Assembly (NCBI RefSeq): GCF_004353905.1
Contig: NZ_SMOD01000012.1
Location: 1 to 64,000 of the forward strand
Reading direction: 5' to 3'
DNA: 64,000 nucleotides
DNA from: Paraburkholderia guartelaensis
Lineage (GTDB): Bacteria > Pseudomonadota > Gammaproteobacteria > Burkholderiales > Burkholderiaceae
The position numbers and the translations under genes are program-made. The stretch's first letter is position 1. The number at the start of each line of letters is the position of its first letter. The notes below the pieces were generated by a model. That model was not told where the DNA came from. It saw nothing but the letters and a program-made list of their open reading frames with translations, and searched no databases. Positions 52,338 through 61,240 of this stretch are shown piece by piece.

Positions 52338-53492
52338 ATGCATGTGAGCTCCCGCAACGAAATCTACTCTTTGCCGCGCGGCAAGCTGGCCCGTTGGTTG
52401 ACCGAACCCGGTCAGGACACGCCGCACGAAATCCGCGTCGCCCTTGTCGGCACCTTGTTCGGGACGTTGCCGATCTTCTTTGGCGGCGTATCGAATACCG
52501 TGGCCGTGGCGTGGGTGCTCGCGCGCCGGCACGGCACGCTGCCGTTCAAGTTCTGGCTCATCGCCGAAATCCTCGTCTGCGCGGTGCGCCTCGCCACGCT
52601 CACCCTGTCGCGCCGCCGCGCAAGGGAAGGCAAGAGCACGCCCACCGACGTTTATATTCTCCTCGCGCCGTTGTGGGGCGCGACGGTCGGCTATGGCGCG
52701 CTCGTCAGCGCCATGAGCCGGGACTGGGTATCCGCTACGCTCGCCTTTCTTTCCGCCGCCGCCATGGTGGGCGGGATCTGCTTCCGCAATTTCGCGGCGC
52801 CGCGACTGGTGGCGGTCATGATCTGCCTGTCGCTCGGCCCATGCTGCATTGGTGCGCTGCTGGGCGGCGAGCCAGTTCTCCTGCTCACGCTGCTGCAAAT
52901 TCCCTTCTATCTGTTCGCGATGAGCGCCGCCGCGCGCCACCTGAACGCCATGCTCATCTCGACGATGAAGGCCGAACGGGAAAACAGCCATCGCGCACGC
53001 CATGACGCCCTCACGGGACTCCTGAACCGCGATGGCCTGTTTAGCGCGGCCGGACCCGCGAGCGCCTCGCCCATCAAGGCGGGCATGACGGTGTTCTTCG
53101 TCGATCTCGACGACTTCAAGCTCGTGAACGACGCGCATGGCCACAAGGCCGGCGACATGCTGCTCGTGCAGGTCGCGAGCCGTCTGCGCATGCTCGCCAG
53201 CGCGGGCGCATGGGTGGCCCGCATGGGCGGCGACGAATTCGTCATCGTCGATCCTCATGTGGACCGGGCGCCGCACGATTGGGCCAGCCTCGTGACCGAA
53301 GCGATCGAGCGGCCGTTCGAGCTTGCGCCGGGACTGCTGGTGAACGTTGGGGCGAGCGTGGGCTTCACAACGGTCGCGGCGGACGACCAGGACGTCGATC
53401 AGGTCTTGCGCCGTGCCGATCTTGCGATGTACGCCGTCAAGCGCGAGAAGGCGCCGGGCGAACCTGCTGCGGCGGTCGAGCGACCCGCGTGA
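52338..53492 (+). CDS. membrane-bound diguanylate cyclase
   Basis: A 384-residue protein with an N-terminal membrane region of about six segments (35-205) and a C-terminal GGDEF domain. The domain start HDALTGLLNRDGL is at about 222-234 and the active site GGDEF is at 297-301. An RxxD inhibitory site expected five residues before GGDEF is absent (ASAGAWVARM instead), so feedback inhibition by c-di-GMP is unlikely. ATG 52338 follows a GTG. The sensed signal is unknown. It is convergent with the amidohydrolase gene. Confidence 0.92.
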   Translation: MHVSSRNEIYSLPRGKLARWLTEPGQDTPHEIRVALVGTLFGTLPIFFGGVSNTVAVAWVLARRHGTLPFKFWLIAEILVCAVRLATLTLSRRRAREGKSTPTDVYILLAPLWGATVGYGALVSAMSRDWVSATLAFLSAAAMVGGICFRNFAAPRLVAVMICLSLGPCCIGALLGGEPVLLLTLLQIPFYLFAMSAAARHLNAMLISTMKAERENSHRARHDALTGLLNRDGLFSAAGPASASPIKAGMTVFFVDLDDFKLVNDAHGHKAGDMLLVQVASRLRMLASAGAWVARMGGDEFVIVDPHVDRAPHDWASLVTEAIERPFELAPGLLVNVGASVGFTTVAADDQDVDQVLRRADLAMYAVKREKAPGEPAAAVERPA

Positions 53493-53516
53493 GCCTCGCC
53501 GGGCGCGTCGCTTTCT

Positions 53517-54401
53517 TCAGGGTTTCGCGCCGAGATCCAGCAGCCGTACCGCATTCTCCTTGAGGATCAACGGGCGCACTTCCGGCTTGATGTCGAGGGT
53601 ATCGAAATCCGCGAGCCAGCGATCCGGACGGATCAAGGGAAAGTCGGAAGCGAACAGCACGCGCTCGCGCAACAGCGTATTCGCGTATTTCACCAGTTCC
53701 GGCGAGAAGTATTTCGGCGACCAGCCCGACAGGTCGATATACACGTTGGGCTTGTGTAGCGCGATGGAAAGCGCCTGCTCCTGCCATGGCCAGGACGGAT
53801 GCGCGATCACGATCTTCATGTCGGGGAAATCGGCGGCCACATCGTCGAGATAGATCGGCTCCGAATACTTCAGTCGCAACCCGCCGCCGCCGCGCATGCC
53901 CGAACCCATCCCCGAGTGGCCGCTGTGGAAGACCGCGGGCAGGCCATATTCGGCAATCACTTCGTATAGCGGGTAAGCCAGCCGGTCGTTGGCGAAAAAG
54001 CCCTGCATGGTGGGGTGAAACTTGAAGCCGCGCACGCCGTGGTCCTCGATCAGCCGCCGCGCCTCCCGCGCGCCGAACTTGCCCTTGTGCGGGTCGATGC
54101 TGGCGAACGCGATCATGATGTCGGCGTTTTGCTGCGCGAAGTCGGCGATCTCTTCGTTGTCGATGCGGCGCCGCCCGATATTCGCCTCGCAATCCACCGT
54201 GAACATCACGAAGCCGATGTTGCGCTCGCGGTAGTGCTCGATCGTTTCCGGAATCGTCGGGCGGCGGCCTTGCTTGAGCACGGTGCCGAAATACTTGTCG
54301 GCGGCCTCGTCGAACTCCTTCGCGAAGAGGTCGGGCGGCTGGCAGCACGACACTTCGGCGTGGACGTGCGTGTCGATCGCAACGAGCTGGTCGATGTTCA
54401 A
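53517..54401 (-). CDS. amidohydrolase-2 family protein of hydroxycinnamate locus
   Basis: A 294-residue TIM-barrel metal-dependent hydrolase or decarboxylase of the amidohydrolase-2 group. AIDTHVHAE (residues 8-16) provides two metal-ligand histidines, then GFKFHPTMQGFF near 123, HSGHSG near 161, IAHPSWPW near 199 and FASDFPL near 248. I chose TTG 54399-54401 because GGAGGAG lies seven bases upstream and family sequence starts there. It is 38 bases downstream of the MarR gene and likely co-transcribed. Similar genes accompany hydroxycinnamate clusters in Burkholderia; the reaction is not established. Confidence 0.85.
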   Translation of the reverse strand: MNIDQLVAIDTHVHAEVSCCQPPDLFAKEFDEAADKYFGTVLKQGRRPTIPETIEHYRERNIGFVMFTVDCEANIGRRRIDNEEIADFAQQNADIMIAFASIDPHKGKFGAREARRLIEDHGVRGFKFHPTMQGFFANDRLAYPLYEVIAEYGLPAVFHSGHSGMGSGMRGGGGLRLKYSEPIYLDDVAADFPDMKIVIAHPSWPWQEQALSIALHKPNVYIDLSGWSPKYFSPELVKYANTLLRERVLFASDFPLIRPDRWLADFDTLDIKPEVRPLILKENAVRLLDLGAKP

Positions 54402-54439
54402 GGGTGTCTCCTCCTTATTGTCACTCGCTGCGCGAGCGC

Positions 54440-54937
54440 TTACGAAGCGCGCAGATTGCGCACGCAGGCATGCAGCAGCGCGTGGAGTTTTTCCGCTGTT
54501 TCGGTGTCCATATCGTCGAGCATCGCGCCTTCCACGTGATCGGCGGCGGCGTCGCATTCGCCCAGCAGCGCGTTGCCGGCTTCGGTGAGCGAAAGCAGCA
54601 CTACGCGGCGGTTCATGGGGTCGGCTTCACGCATGACCCAGCCGTTCGCCTCCATCGTCTTCACGACTTCGTTGGCGGCCTGCGGCGTGATGAACGAGCG
54701 CTCGGCGAGTTGCGCATTCGACGAGCGGCCGCGCGCGCGCAGCACGGAAAGCGCGGTGTATTGCGGTAGCGTGAGCCCGTGACGCGCGAGCGCTTCGGTC
54801 AGGCGGCGGGACACGACGCGGTCGAGTTGGCCGATCAGGTAGCTCAGGCGCATGGGCGGCACGGCGTGCGGGCTGCCCTCGGCGGCTGGCTGCGCGATTC
54901 GGGCGCGCGGCGCAGTGGGGGAGGTTTTCTGGGTCAT
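54440..54937 (-). CDS. MarR-family regulator of hydroxycinnamate operon
   Basis: A 165-residue MarR repressor. The winged helix lies at about 55-125 (LTLPQYTALSVLRARG, then LAERSFITPQAANEVVKTME, then DPMNRRVVLLSLTEAG). It has an extra 28-residue N-terminal tail. It is divergent from the feruloyl pathway operon with a palindromic operator between them. By analogy with FerR/FerC and HcaR, its likely effector is a hydroxycinnamoyl-CoA thioester. Confidence 0.93.
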   Translation of the reverse strand: MTQKTSPTAPRARIAQPAAEGSPHAVPPMRLSYLIGQLDRVVSRRLTEALARHGLTLPQYTALSVLRARGRSSNAQLAERSFITPQAANEVVKTMEANGWVMREADPMNRRVVLLSLTEAGNALLGECDAAADHVEGAMLDDMDTETAEKLHALLHACVRNLRAS

Positions 54938-54976
54938 CGCGTTTTACGGGTTTGTACCGACGAGATCATATTCTAC

Positions 54977-55005
54977 TTTACATATCAGGTAGCCTGATAG
55001 TAAAT
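54977..55005 (+). promoter_or_regulatory. hydroxycinnamate operon promoter with MarR operator
   Basis: TATCAGG TAG CCTGATA (54983-54999) is a perfect palindrome of seven-base arms. It fills exactly the 17-base gap between a -35-like TTTACA (54977-54982) and a -10-like GTAAAT (55000-55005). Repressor binding there would block RNA polymerase. It sits 50 bases before the first gene of the operon. Confidence 0.72.
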
Positions 55006-55048
55006 TGATTTCAAGCCGCGAGTGCGGCAGTGTCTACGGAGAGAGAGA

Positions 55049-55876
55049 ATGAGTTACGAAGGTCGCTGGAAAACGGTCAAGGTTGCAGTCGAGGGCGGCA
55101 TCGGCTGGGTGACGTTCAACCGGCCCGACAAGCGCAACGCCATGAGCCCGACGCTCAACAAGGAGATGATCGACGTGCTCGAAACGCTCGAGCTCGACGC
55201 CGAGGCGCAAGTGCTCGTGCTGACCGGCGAAGGCTCGGCGTGGACGGCTGGCATGGACTTGAAGGAATACTTCCGCGAAGTCGATGCGGGCCCCGACGTG
55301 CTGCAGGAGCGCATTCGCCGCGACGCGAGCCGCTGGCAATGGCAACTGCTACGCATGTATTCGAAGCCGACCATCGCGATGGTGAACGGCTGGTGTTTCG
55401 GCGGCGGCTTCTCGCCGCTCGTGGCGTGCGACCTCGCGATTGCCGCGGACGAAGCCACGTTCGGTCTTTCGGAAATCAACTGGGGCATTCCGCCGGGCAA
55501 TCTCGTGAGCAAGGCAATGGCAGATACGGTGGGCCACCGCGAGGCGCTTTACTACATCATGACGGGCGATACGTTCACGGGCCAGCAGGCCGCGAAAATG
55601 GGCCTCGTCAACAAGAGCGTGCCGCTCGCGCAGTTGCGCGAGGAAGTGATCGCGCTCGCCGCGAAACTGCTCGACAAGAACCCGGTCGTGCTGCGCAACG
55701 CGAAGCATGGCTTCAAGCGTTCGCGCGAACTGACGTGGGAGCAGAACGAGGACTATCTCTACGCGAAGCTCGACCAGGCCAACCATCGCGACAAGGAAGG
55801 CGGCCGCGAGCAGGGCCTCAAGCAGTTCCTCGACGACAAGAGCATCAAGCCGGGCCTGCAGGCATACAAGCGCTAA
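55049..55876 (+). CDS. ech: hydroxycinnamoyl-CoA hydratase-lyase
   Basis: A 275-residue crotonase-fold enzyme that hydrates feruloyl-CoA and cleaves it to vanillin and acetyl-CoA; p-coumaroyl-CoA gives 4-hydroxybenzaldehyde. It is nearly colinear with the Pseudomonas enzyme. The oxyanion pocket contains AWTAGMDLKEYF (64-75) and FGGGFSP with S122. The catalytic glutamate is E142 in GLSEINWG. The tyrosine that binds the phenol is in NEDYLYAKLDQ near 238. GAGAGAG precedes the start. It is first in the operon behind the MarR operator. Confidence 0.96.
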   Translation: MSYEGRWKTVKVAVEGGIGWVTFNRPDKRNAMSPTLNKEMIDVLETLELDAEAQVLVLTGEGSAWTAGMDLKEYFREVDAGPDVLQERIRRDASRWQWQLLRMYSKPTIAMVNGWCFGGGFSPLVACDLAIAADEATFGLSEINWGIPPGNLVSKAMADTVGHREALYYIMTGDTFTGQQAAKMGLVNKSVPLAQLREEVIALAAKLLDKNPVVLRNAKHGFKRSRELTWEQNEDYLYAKLDQANHRDKEGGREQGLKQFLDDKSIKPGLQAYKR

Positions 55877-55911
55877 TCGATAGCGTCGCACCAGACAGAG
55901 GAGACAACGAC

Positions 55912-57363
55912 ATGCATGAAACCCGGCTTCTGATCGGCGGCGAGAAGCGCGCTGCGTCGAACGGCAAGACCTTCGAGCGCATCAATCCGGCCACGCGCGC
56001 GGTGGCCACGCGCGCGGCAGCCGCCACGCCGGAAGATGCGGACGCGGCCGTTGCCGCCGCCGCGCACGCCTTCCCGGCGTGGGCCGCGCTCACGCCCACG
56101 GAGCGCCGCAAGCGCCTGCTGGCCGCCGCCGACCGCATGGATGCGCGCACTGCGGACTTCATCGCCATCGGCGCGGCGGAAACGGGCGCAATGGCGAACT
56201 GGTACGGCTTCAATGTGATGCTCGCCGCGAACATGCTGCGCGAAGCGGCCGCCATGACCACGCAGATCGACGGCTCGGTGATCCCATCCGACGTGCCCGG
56301 CAGCCTCGCGATGGCGGTGCGTCAGCCGTGCGGCGTCGTGCTCGGCATGGCGCCCTGGAACGCACCGGTGATTCTTGCCACGCGTGCGCTCGCCATGCCG
56401 CTCGCGTGCGGCAATACAGTGGTATTGAAGGCATCCGAAGGGTGTCCCGGCGTGCATGCGCTGATCGGCGAAGTGCTCAACGAGGCGGGGCTCGGCGAGG
56501 GCGTCGTCAACGTGCTCACGCATGCGCCGGAAGATGCGCCCGCCATTGTCGAGCGCCTGATCGCCAACCCTGCCGTGAAGCGCGTGAACTTCACGGGCTC
56601 GACGCGCGTGGGCCGCGTCGTCGCGGAACTTTCTGCGCGGCATCTAAAGCCTGCACTGCTCGAACTGGGCGGCAAGGCACCGGTGCTCGTGCTCGACGAT
56701 GCCGATCTCGACGCGGCAGTGGAAGGCATTGCATTCGGCGCGTTCTTCAATCAAGGGCAGATCTGCATGTCGACCGAGCGCGTGATCGTCGACCACAAGA
56801 TTGCCGATGCGTTCGTCGACAAGCTCGTCGCGAAGGCTCGCACGCTAAAGGCCGGCGACCCCACACAGCCGGGCTCGGTACTGGGTACTCTGGAAAGCGA
56901 AGCATCGGCGCGGCGCATACGCGCGCTCGTGGAAGACGCGCGCGAGAAGGGCGCGAAGCTGCCGCTGGGCTGCGAAGTGAACGGCGCGGTCATGCAGCCC
57001 GTGATCGTCGAAAACGTCACGCGCGAGATGAAGCTCTACGCCGACGAATCGTTCGGCCCCGTGGTAACGGTGCAGCGTGTGGACGGCGATGAAGAAGCAG
57101 TGAAGGTTGCCAACGACAGCGAGTACGGCCTTTCGGCGGCGGTGTTCAGCCGCGATATCGCGCGGGCGATGAACGTGGCGAAGCGCATCGAATCCGGTAT
57201 CTGCCATATCAACGGGCCGACGGTGCACGACGAAGCGCAAATGCCGTTCGGCGGCGTGAAGGCGAGCGGCTATGGCCGCTTCGGCAGCAAGGCTTCGATC
57301 GCCGAATTCACGGACCTGCGCTGGATCACCGTGCAGACGGGCCCGCGCCACTACCCGATCTGA
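55912..57363 (+). CDS. vdh: vanillin dehydrogenase (aldehyde dehydrogenase family)
   Basis: A 483-residue NAD(P)+-dependent aldehyde dehydrogenase. The catalytic cysteine is C285 (NQGQICMS) and the general base is E251 (LELGGK). The cofactor region FTGSTRVG is near 227. Sequence and position match vanillin dehydrogenases, converting vanillin to vanillate and 4-hydroxybenzaldehyde to 4-hydroxybenzoate. GAGGAG precedes ATG 55912. The frame is open far upstream across the previous gene, which is a shadow. It follows ech by 35 bases. Confidence 0.94.
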   Translation: MHETRLLIGGEKRAASNGKTFERINPATRAVATRAAAATPEDADAAVAAAAHAFPAWAALTPTERRKRLLAAADRMDARTADFIAIGAAETGAMANWYGFNVMLAANMLREAAAMTTQIDGSVIPSDVPGSLAMAVRQPCGVVLGMAPWNAPVILATRALAMPLACGNTVVLKASEGCPGVHALIGEVLNEAGLGEGVVNVLTHAPEDAPAIVERLIANPAVKRVNFTGSTRVGRVVAELSARHLKPALLELGGKAPVLVLDDADLDAAVEGIAFGAFFNQGQICMSTERVIVDHKIADAFVDKLVAKARTLKAGDPTQPGSVLGTLESEASARRIRALVEDAREKGAKLPLGCEVNGAVMQPVIVENVTREMKLYADESFGPVVTVQRVDGDEEAVKVANDSEYGLSAAVFSRDIARAMNVAKRIESGICHINGPTVHDEAQMPFGGVKASGYGRFGSKASIAEFTDLRWITVQTGPRHYPI

Positions 57364-57448
57364 ACGCGCGCATCACGACATGAACCACCGGGCCGTCTGC
57401 GCCGATGCACCGCGCAGTCCGGCACCGGTCAAGCAAAGGAGACAGGCT

Positions 57449-59353
57449 TTGGATTCGGAGCCGACCCAAACGCATGCTCGCGCCGTCGTGCAACCGGACT
57501 TCGCCGGTTATCGCGCCGTCGCGATCGGCTCGGCCGCGCCGCAGATCGAACGGCGCGGCGACTGCTGGTATTTGCGCTCGACCGAGGCGCTCGACGACTT
57601 CCCCGAGCGCGTGACCGACCGGCTCGTGAGCGGCGCGCACGCACATCCAGACCGCTGGCTCGTGGCGCGCCGTGGCGCCGACGGGCAATGGCAGGGCATC
57701 AGCTACGCGCAGATGCTCGAACGCGCCCGTGCGATCGGGCAGGCCTTGATCGAACGCGGCTTGTCGGCCGAGCGCCCCGTCGCGCTGCTTTCGGGCAACG
57801 ATCTCGAACATCTGCAGATGGCGTTCGGCGCGCTATGGGCCGGCGTGCCCTATGCACCCATTTCTCCCGCGTATTCGCTCGTATCGAGCGATTACAACAA
57901 GCTGCGGCACACGCTGGGCCTGCTCAATCCCGGCCTCGTATTCGCGGCAGACGGCCCCGCTTTTGCCGCGGCGCTCGACGCCGCTGTGCCCGCCGATATC
58001 GAGCGCGTGGTCGTGACGCCGGCTGGCGGCGCGCGCCGCGAGACGCCGTTTTCGGCGTTGCTCGAGACGCGGGCGGGCAGCATCGAAGACGCGCAGGCGC
58101 GCGTGAGCGGCGACACGATCGCGAAGTTTCTCTTCACTTCCGGATCGACGCGCCTGCCGAAGGCCGTGCCTACCACGCATCGCATGCTGTGCAGCAATCA
58201 GCAGATGCTGCTGCAGACTTTCCCGCAGTTCGGCATCGAGCCGCCGGTACTGGTGGACTGGCTGCCGTGGAATCACACCTTCGGCGGCAGCCACAACGTG
58301 GGTATCGCGCTCTACAACGGCGGCACGCTCTATATCGATGACGGCAAACCCGTGGCCGGCCGCTTCGAAGAGACGCTGCGCAATCTGCGCGAAATCGCCC
58401 CCACGCTCTACTTCAACGTCCCGAAGGGTTGGGAAGAACTGACTGCCGCGCTCGAAACCGACGCGCAGCTGCGCGAGACGTTTTTCTCGCGCGTGAAGAT
58501 GTATTTCTTCGCGGGCGCGGGGCTCTCGCAAGCGGCGTGGGACCGGCTCGAACGCGTGACGCAGGCCCATTGCGGGGAGCGCATCCGCATCATGGCGGGC
58601 CTTGGCATGACGGAGACCGCGCCGTCGTGCCTCTTCACGACCGGCCCGGTGATGGGCGCGGGCTATATCGGCCTGCCTGCGCCGGGCTGCGAGACCCGAC
58701 TCGTGCCCGTGGACGGCAAACTCGAAGCGCGCTTTCGCGGCCCGAACGTGATGGGCGGCTACTGGCGCACGAACGAGGCGGACCGTCACGACGTGTTCGA
58801 CGAAGAGGGCTACTACCGCACCGGCGACGCCGTGCGCTTCGTCGATGCCGGGCGGCCCGAGCTGGGTCTGCTGTTCGACGGACGCATTGCCGAGGATTTC
58901 AAGCTCAGTTCCGGCACGTTCGTGAGCGTGGGCCCGATGCGCGCGCGCATCGTCTCGGGCGGCGCGCCGTACGTGCAGGACGCGGTGATTGCGGGTATGG
59001 ACCGCGACGACATCGGCGTGCTGATCTTCCCACGCCTCGACGAGTGCCGCCGGCTCGCGGGGCTCGACGCGAGCGCGGCCGCGCGCGACGTGCTGGACGC
59101 GAGCGCCGTGCGCGACTTCTTTGCTGACCTGATGGAGCGGCTGAACCGCGAGGCAACGGGCAGCGCGACCCTCGTCACTCGACTGCACGTGATGGACGCG
59201 CCGCCGTCGCTCGATCTCGGCGAGATCACGGACAAAGGGTCGATCAATCAGCGCGTCGTGCTGAGCCAGCGCGCGGCGCTCGTGAATGCGTTATACGCCG
59301 CGCGGGGCACGGAAACGCGCGTGATCTTCGCCCGTCATCTGCAGCACGTTTGA
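57449..59353 (+). CDS. fcs: feruloyl-CoA synthetase
   Basis: A 634-residue AMP-forming acyl-CoA synthetase. The P-loop motif TSGSTRLPK is at about 229-237. AGLGMTETAP near 391 and YYRTGDAVRF near 456 are further family motifs. It activates ferulate, coumarate or caffeate to the CoA thioester for the lyase. I chose TTG 57449 because AAGGAG lies seven bases before it; an ATG at 57380 would add 23 residues with no ribosome site. It sits 85 bases after vdh. Confidence 0.94.
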   Translation: MDSEPTQTHARAVVQPDFAGYRAVAIGSAAPQIERRGDCWYLRSTEALDDFPERVTDRLVSGAHAHPDRWLVARRGADGQWQGISYAQMLERARAIGQALIERGLSAERPVALLSGNDLEHLQMAFGALWAGVPYAPISPAYSLVSSDYNKLRHTLGLLNPGLVFAADGPAFAAALDAAVPADIERVVVTPAGGARRETPFSALLETRAGSIEDAQARVSGDTIAKFLFTSGSTRLPKAVPTTHRMLCSNQQMLLQTFPQFGIEPPVLVDWLPWNHTFGGSHNVGIALYNGGTLYIDDGKPVAGRFEETLRNLREIAPTLYFNVPKGWEELTAALETDAQLRETFFSRVKMYFFAGAGLSQAAWDRLERVTQAHCGERIRIMAGLGMTETAPSCLFTTGPVMGAGYIGLPAPGCETRLVPVDGKLEARFRGPNVMGGYWRTNEADRHDVFDEEGYYRTGDAVRFVDAGRPELGLLFDGRIAEDFKLSSGTFVSVGPMRARIVSGGAPYVQDAVIAGMDRDDIGVLIFPRLDECRRLAGLDASAAARDVLDASAVRDFFADLMERLNREATGSATLVTRLHVMDAPPSLDLGEITDKGSINQRVVLSQRAALVNALYAARGTETRVIFARHLQHV

Positions 59354-59365
59354 GGAACGGTCACG

Positions 59366-61153
59366 ATGAGTCTCGACTACCAGGTTCCGCTGCGCGACAT
59401 GCGTTTCGTGATCGACGAATGGATCGAAGCACCCGCATGGTGGCGCAGTGTTCCCGCATGGGAGGACGTCGACAGCGCGACGGCACAGCAGGTGCTCGAA
59501 GAAGCGGCACGTTTCGTGATGGAACGTGTTGCGCCGCTGAACTCGGCGGGCGATCTCGAGGGCTGCCGCTTCGAAGGCGGCGAGGTCTCGATGCCCGCGG
59601 GTTTTTGCGAGGCGTATGCGGATTTCGTCGCGGCAGGCTGGCCGACGCTCGCGCTCGATGCCGACGCGGGGGGCCAGGGCTTGCCGCAACTGCTCGAAGT
59701 CGCGCTGCAGGAAATGCTAGCAGCGGCTAACCACGCATGGCTGATGTCGCCCGGCCTCACGCATGGCGCGACGGCGTGTCTGATGGCGCACGGCTCCGAT
59801 GCACTGAAGCGCGACTGGCTGCCCAGGATCGCGAGCGGCGAGTGGCTTGCCACGATGTGCCTGACCGAGCCGCAGGCGGGCAGCGATCTCGCGCTGCTGC
59901 GCGCGCGAGCGACGCCCGACGCGGCGCACGGCGCCTGGCGCATCGACGGCAGCAAGATCTTCATCACGGGCGGCGATCACGATCTGACCGAAAACATCGT
60001 GCACCTCGTGCTCGCGCGTCTGCCCGATGCGCCGGCGGGCACGAAGGGCCTCTCGCTCTTCGTGGTGCCGAAATGGACTGTCGGCGAGATCGGCGAGCGC
60101 GTGCGCAATGGCGTGCATTGCGAAGGCGTCGAGAAGAAGATGGGCCTCAAGGCCAGCCCGACGTGCTCGATGCGTTTCGAGCATGCGCTGGGATGGCTGG
60201 TGGGCGAGCCGCACCGCGGCCTCGCTTCGATGTTCGTCATGATGAACGCTGCGCGCCTGCAGGTGGCGATGCAGGGTGTGGGCCACGCGCAGCTTGCCTG
60301 GCAGCGTGCGCACGCCTACGCGCACGAACGTGTGCAAATGCGCGCCGTGAGTGCGCCTGCGCATTACGAGGGCGAGCCGGCGCAGGCCGTACCGATCGCG
60401 TTTCACCCGGCCATGCGACGCATCCTGCTCGATTTGCGCGCGACGGTGGAGGGCGAGCGGGCCATCGGCTACTGGATCGGTTACTGGCTCGATGTGGCCG
60501 CGCGCCATCCCGATGCGCATGAGCGCCAGGCGGCGGGGCAGCTCGCCTCGCTGCTCACGCCTGTCGCCAAGGCGTTCTTCACCGCCAATGGCTTCGCAGC
60601 GGCATCGAGTGCGCTGCAGGTGTTCGGCGGCTACGGCTATATCCACGAATACGGCGTGGAGCAGACGGTGCGCGACAGCCGCGTCGCCATGCTTTACGAA
60701 GGCACGAACGAAATCCAGGCGATCGATCTGCTTGTCCGCAAGGTGCTCGGCGATGGCGGCGAGGCGTTGCGCGCGTTGCTCGCGCATGTCACAGCGGAGG
60801 CCGCACGCTGTGTCGCTTCCCACGATCATGCACTTCATGGCGCGGGCGCACGGCTCGACGCGCTCGTTGCCGACGTGCAGCGCATCACGGGCGAAATCGG
60901 GCAAGGCAGCGCGGACGATCGCGAGTTGCCCTACCGCGTGGCCGACGACTATCTCGCACTCATCGGCTGGCTGCTGCTCGCGTTCGCCTGGGCGCGCACA
61001 CTGCGCATCGCGATGGATGCCCCTGCCGACGATCCGTTCTATGCGGAAAAGCGCGTCACGGCACACTACTTCTTCGCTTACCCGCTCGCGGCGTTCCATC
61101 ACCGGCTGCGGCTCATCGAAGGGGGCTGCCGCACTCCGCTGCCGTATGCCTGA
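59366..61153 (+). CDS. acyl-CoA dehydrogenase of the hydroxycinnamate operon
   Basis: A 595-residue FAD-dependent acyl-CoA dehydrogenase of the long form with an extra C-terminal domain. MCLTEPQAGSDL (about 165-176) and GYGYIHEYGVEQTVRD near 420 are the substrate/FAD motifs, followed by LYEGTNEIQ with the presumed base region. It could dehydrogenate hydrophenylpropionyl-CoA or phenylpropanoyl-CoA to the cinnamoyl form before the lyase step, so the operon could also take dihydro-derivatives. A similar gene accompanies fcs in pseudomonads. It starts 12 bases after fcs. Confidence 0.9.
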   Translation: MSLDYQVPLRDMRFVIDEWIEAPAWWRSVPAWEDVDSATAQQVLEEAARFVMERVAPLNSAGDLEGCRFEGGEVSMPAGFCEAYADFVAAGWPTLALDADAGGQGLPQLLEVALQEMLAAANHAWLMSPGLTHGATACLMAHGSDALKRDWLPRIASGEWLATMCLTEPQAGSDLALLRARATPDAAHGAWRIDGSKIFITGGDHDLTENIVHLVLARLPDAPAGTKGLSLFVVPKWTVGEIGERVRNGVHCEGVEKKMGLKASPTCSMRFEHALGWLVGEPHRGLASMFVMMNAARLQVAMQGVGHAQLAWQRAHAYAHERVQMRAVSAPAHYEGEPAQAVPIAFHPAMRRILLDLRATVEGERAIGYWIGYWLDVAARHPDAHERQAAGQLASLLTPVAKAFFTANGFAAASSALQVFGGYGYIHEYGVEQTVRDSRVAMLYEGTNEIQAIDLLVRKVLGDGGEALRALLAHVTAEAARCVASHDHALHGAGARLDALVADVQRITGEIGQGSADDRELPYRVADDYLALIGWLLLAFAWARTLRIAMDAPADDPFYAEKRVTAHYFFAYPLAAFHHRLRLIEGGCRTPLPYA

Positions 61154-61171
61154 AATTTTTTTAGCACGTAG

Positions 61172-61186
61172 GTTAGGTTAACTAAC
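61172..61186. promoter_or_regulatory. small dyad before permease gene
   Basis: GTTAGGTTAACTAAC contains inverted GTTAG and CTAAC arms, 54 bases before the permease start. It may be a second operator allowing separate control of the transporter. No matching regulator is identified. Confidence 0.3.
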
Positions 61187-61240
61187 TAGTGACGGCGCGG
61201 TGAAAGGCCGCGACATTCCATTACAAAACGAGGAGGCAAC

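Noticed and set aside
57380-57448. ATG 57380 as the start of feruloyl-CoA synthetase
   Set aside because: It lacks a ribosome site, whereas TTG 57449 has AAGGAG at ideal spacing. The longer form cannot be excluded.
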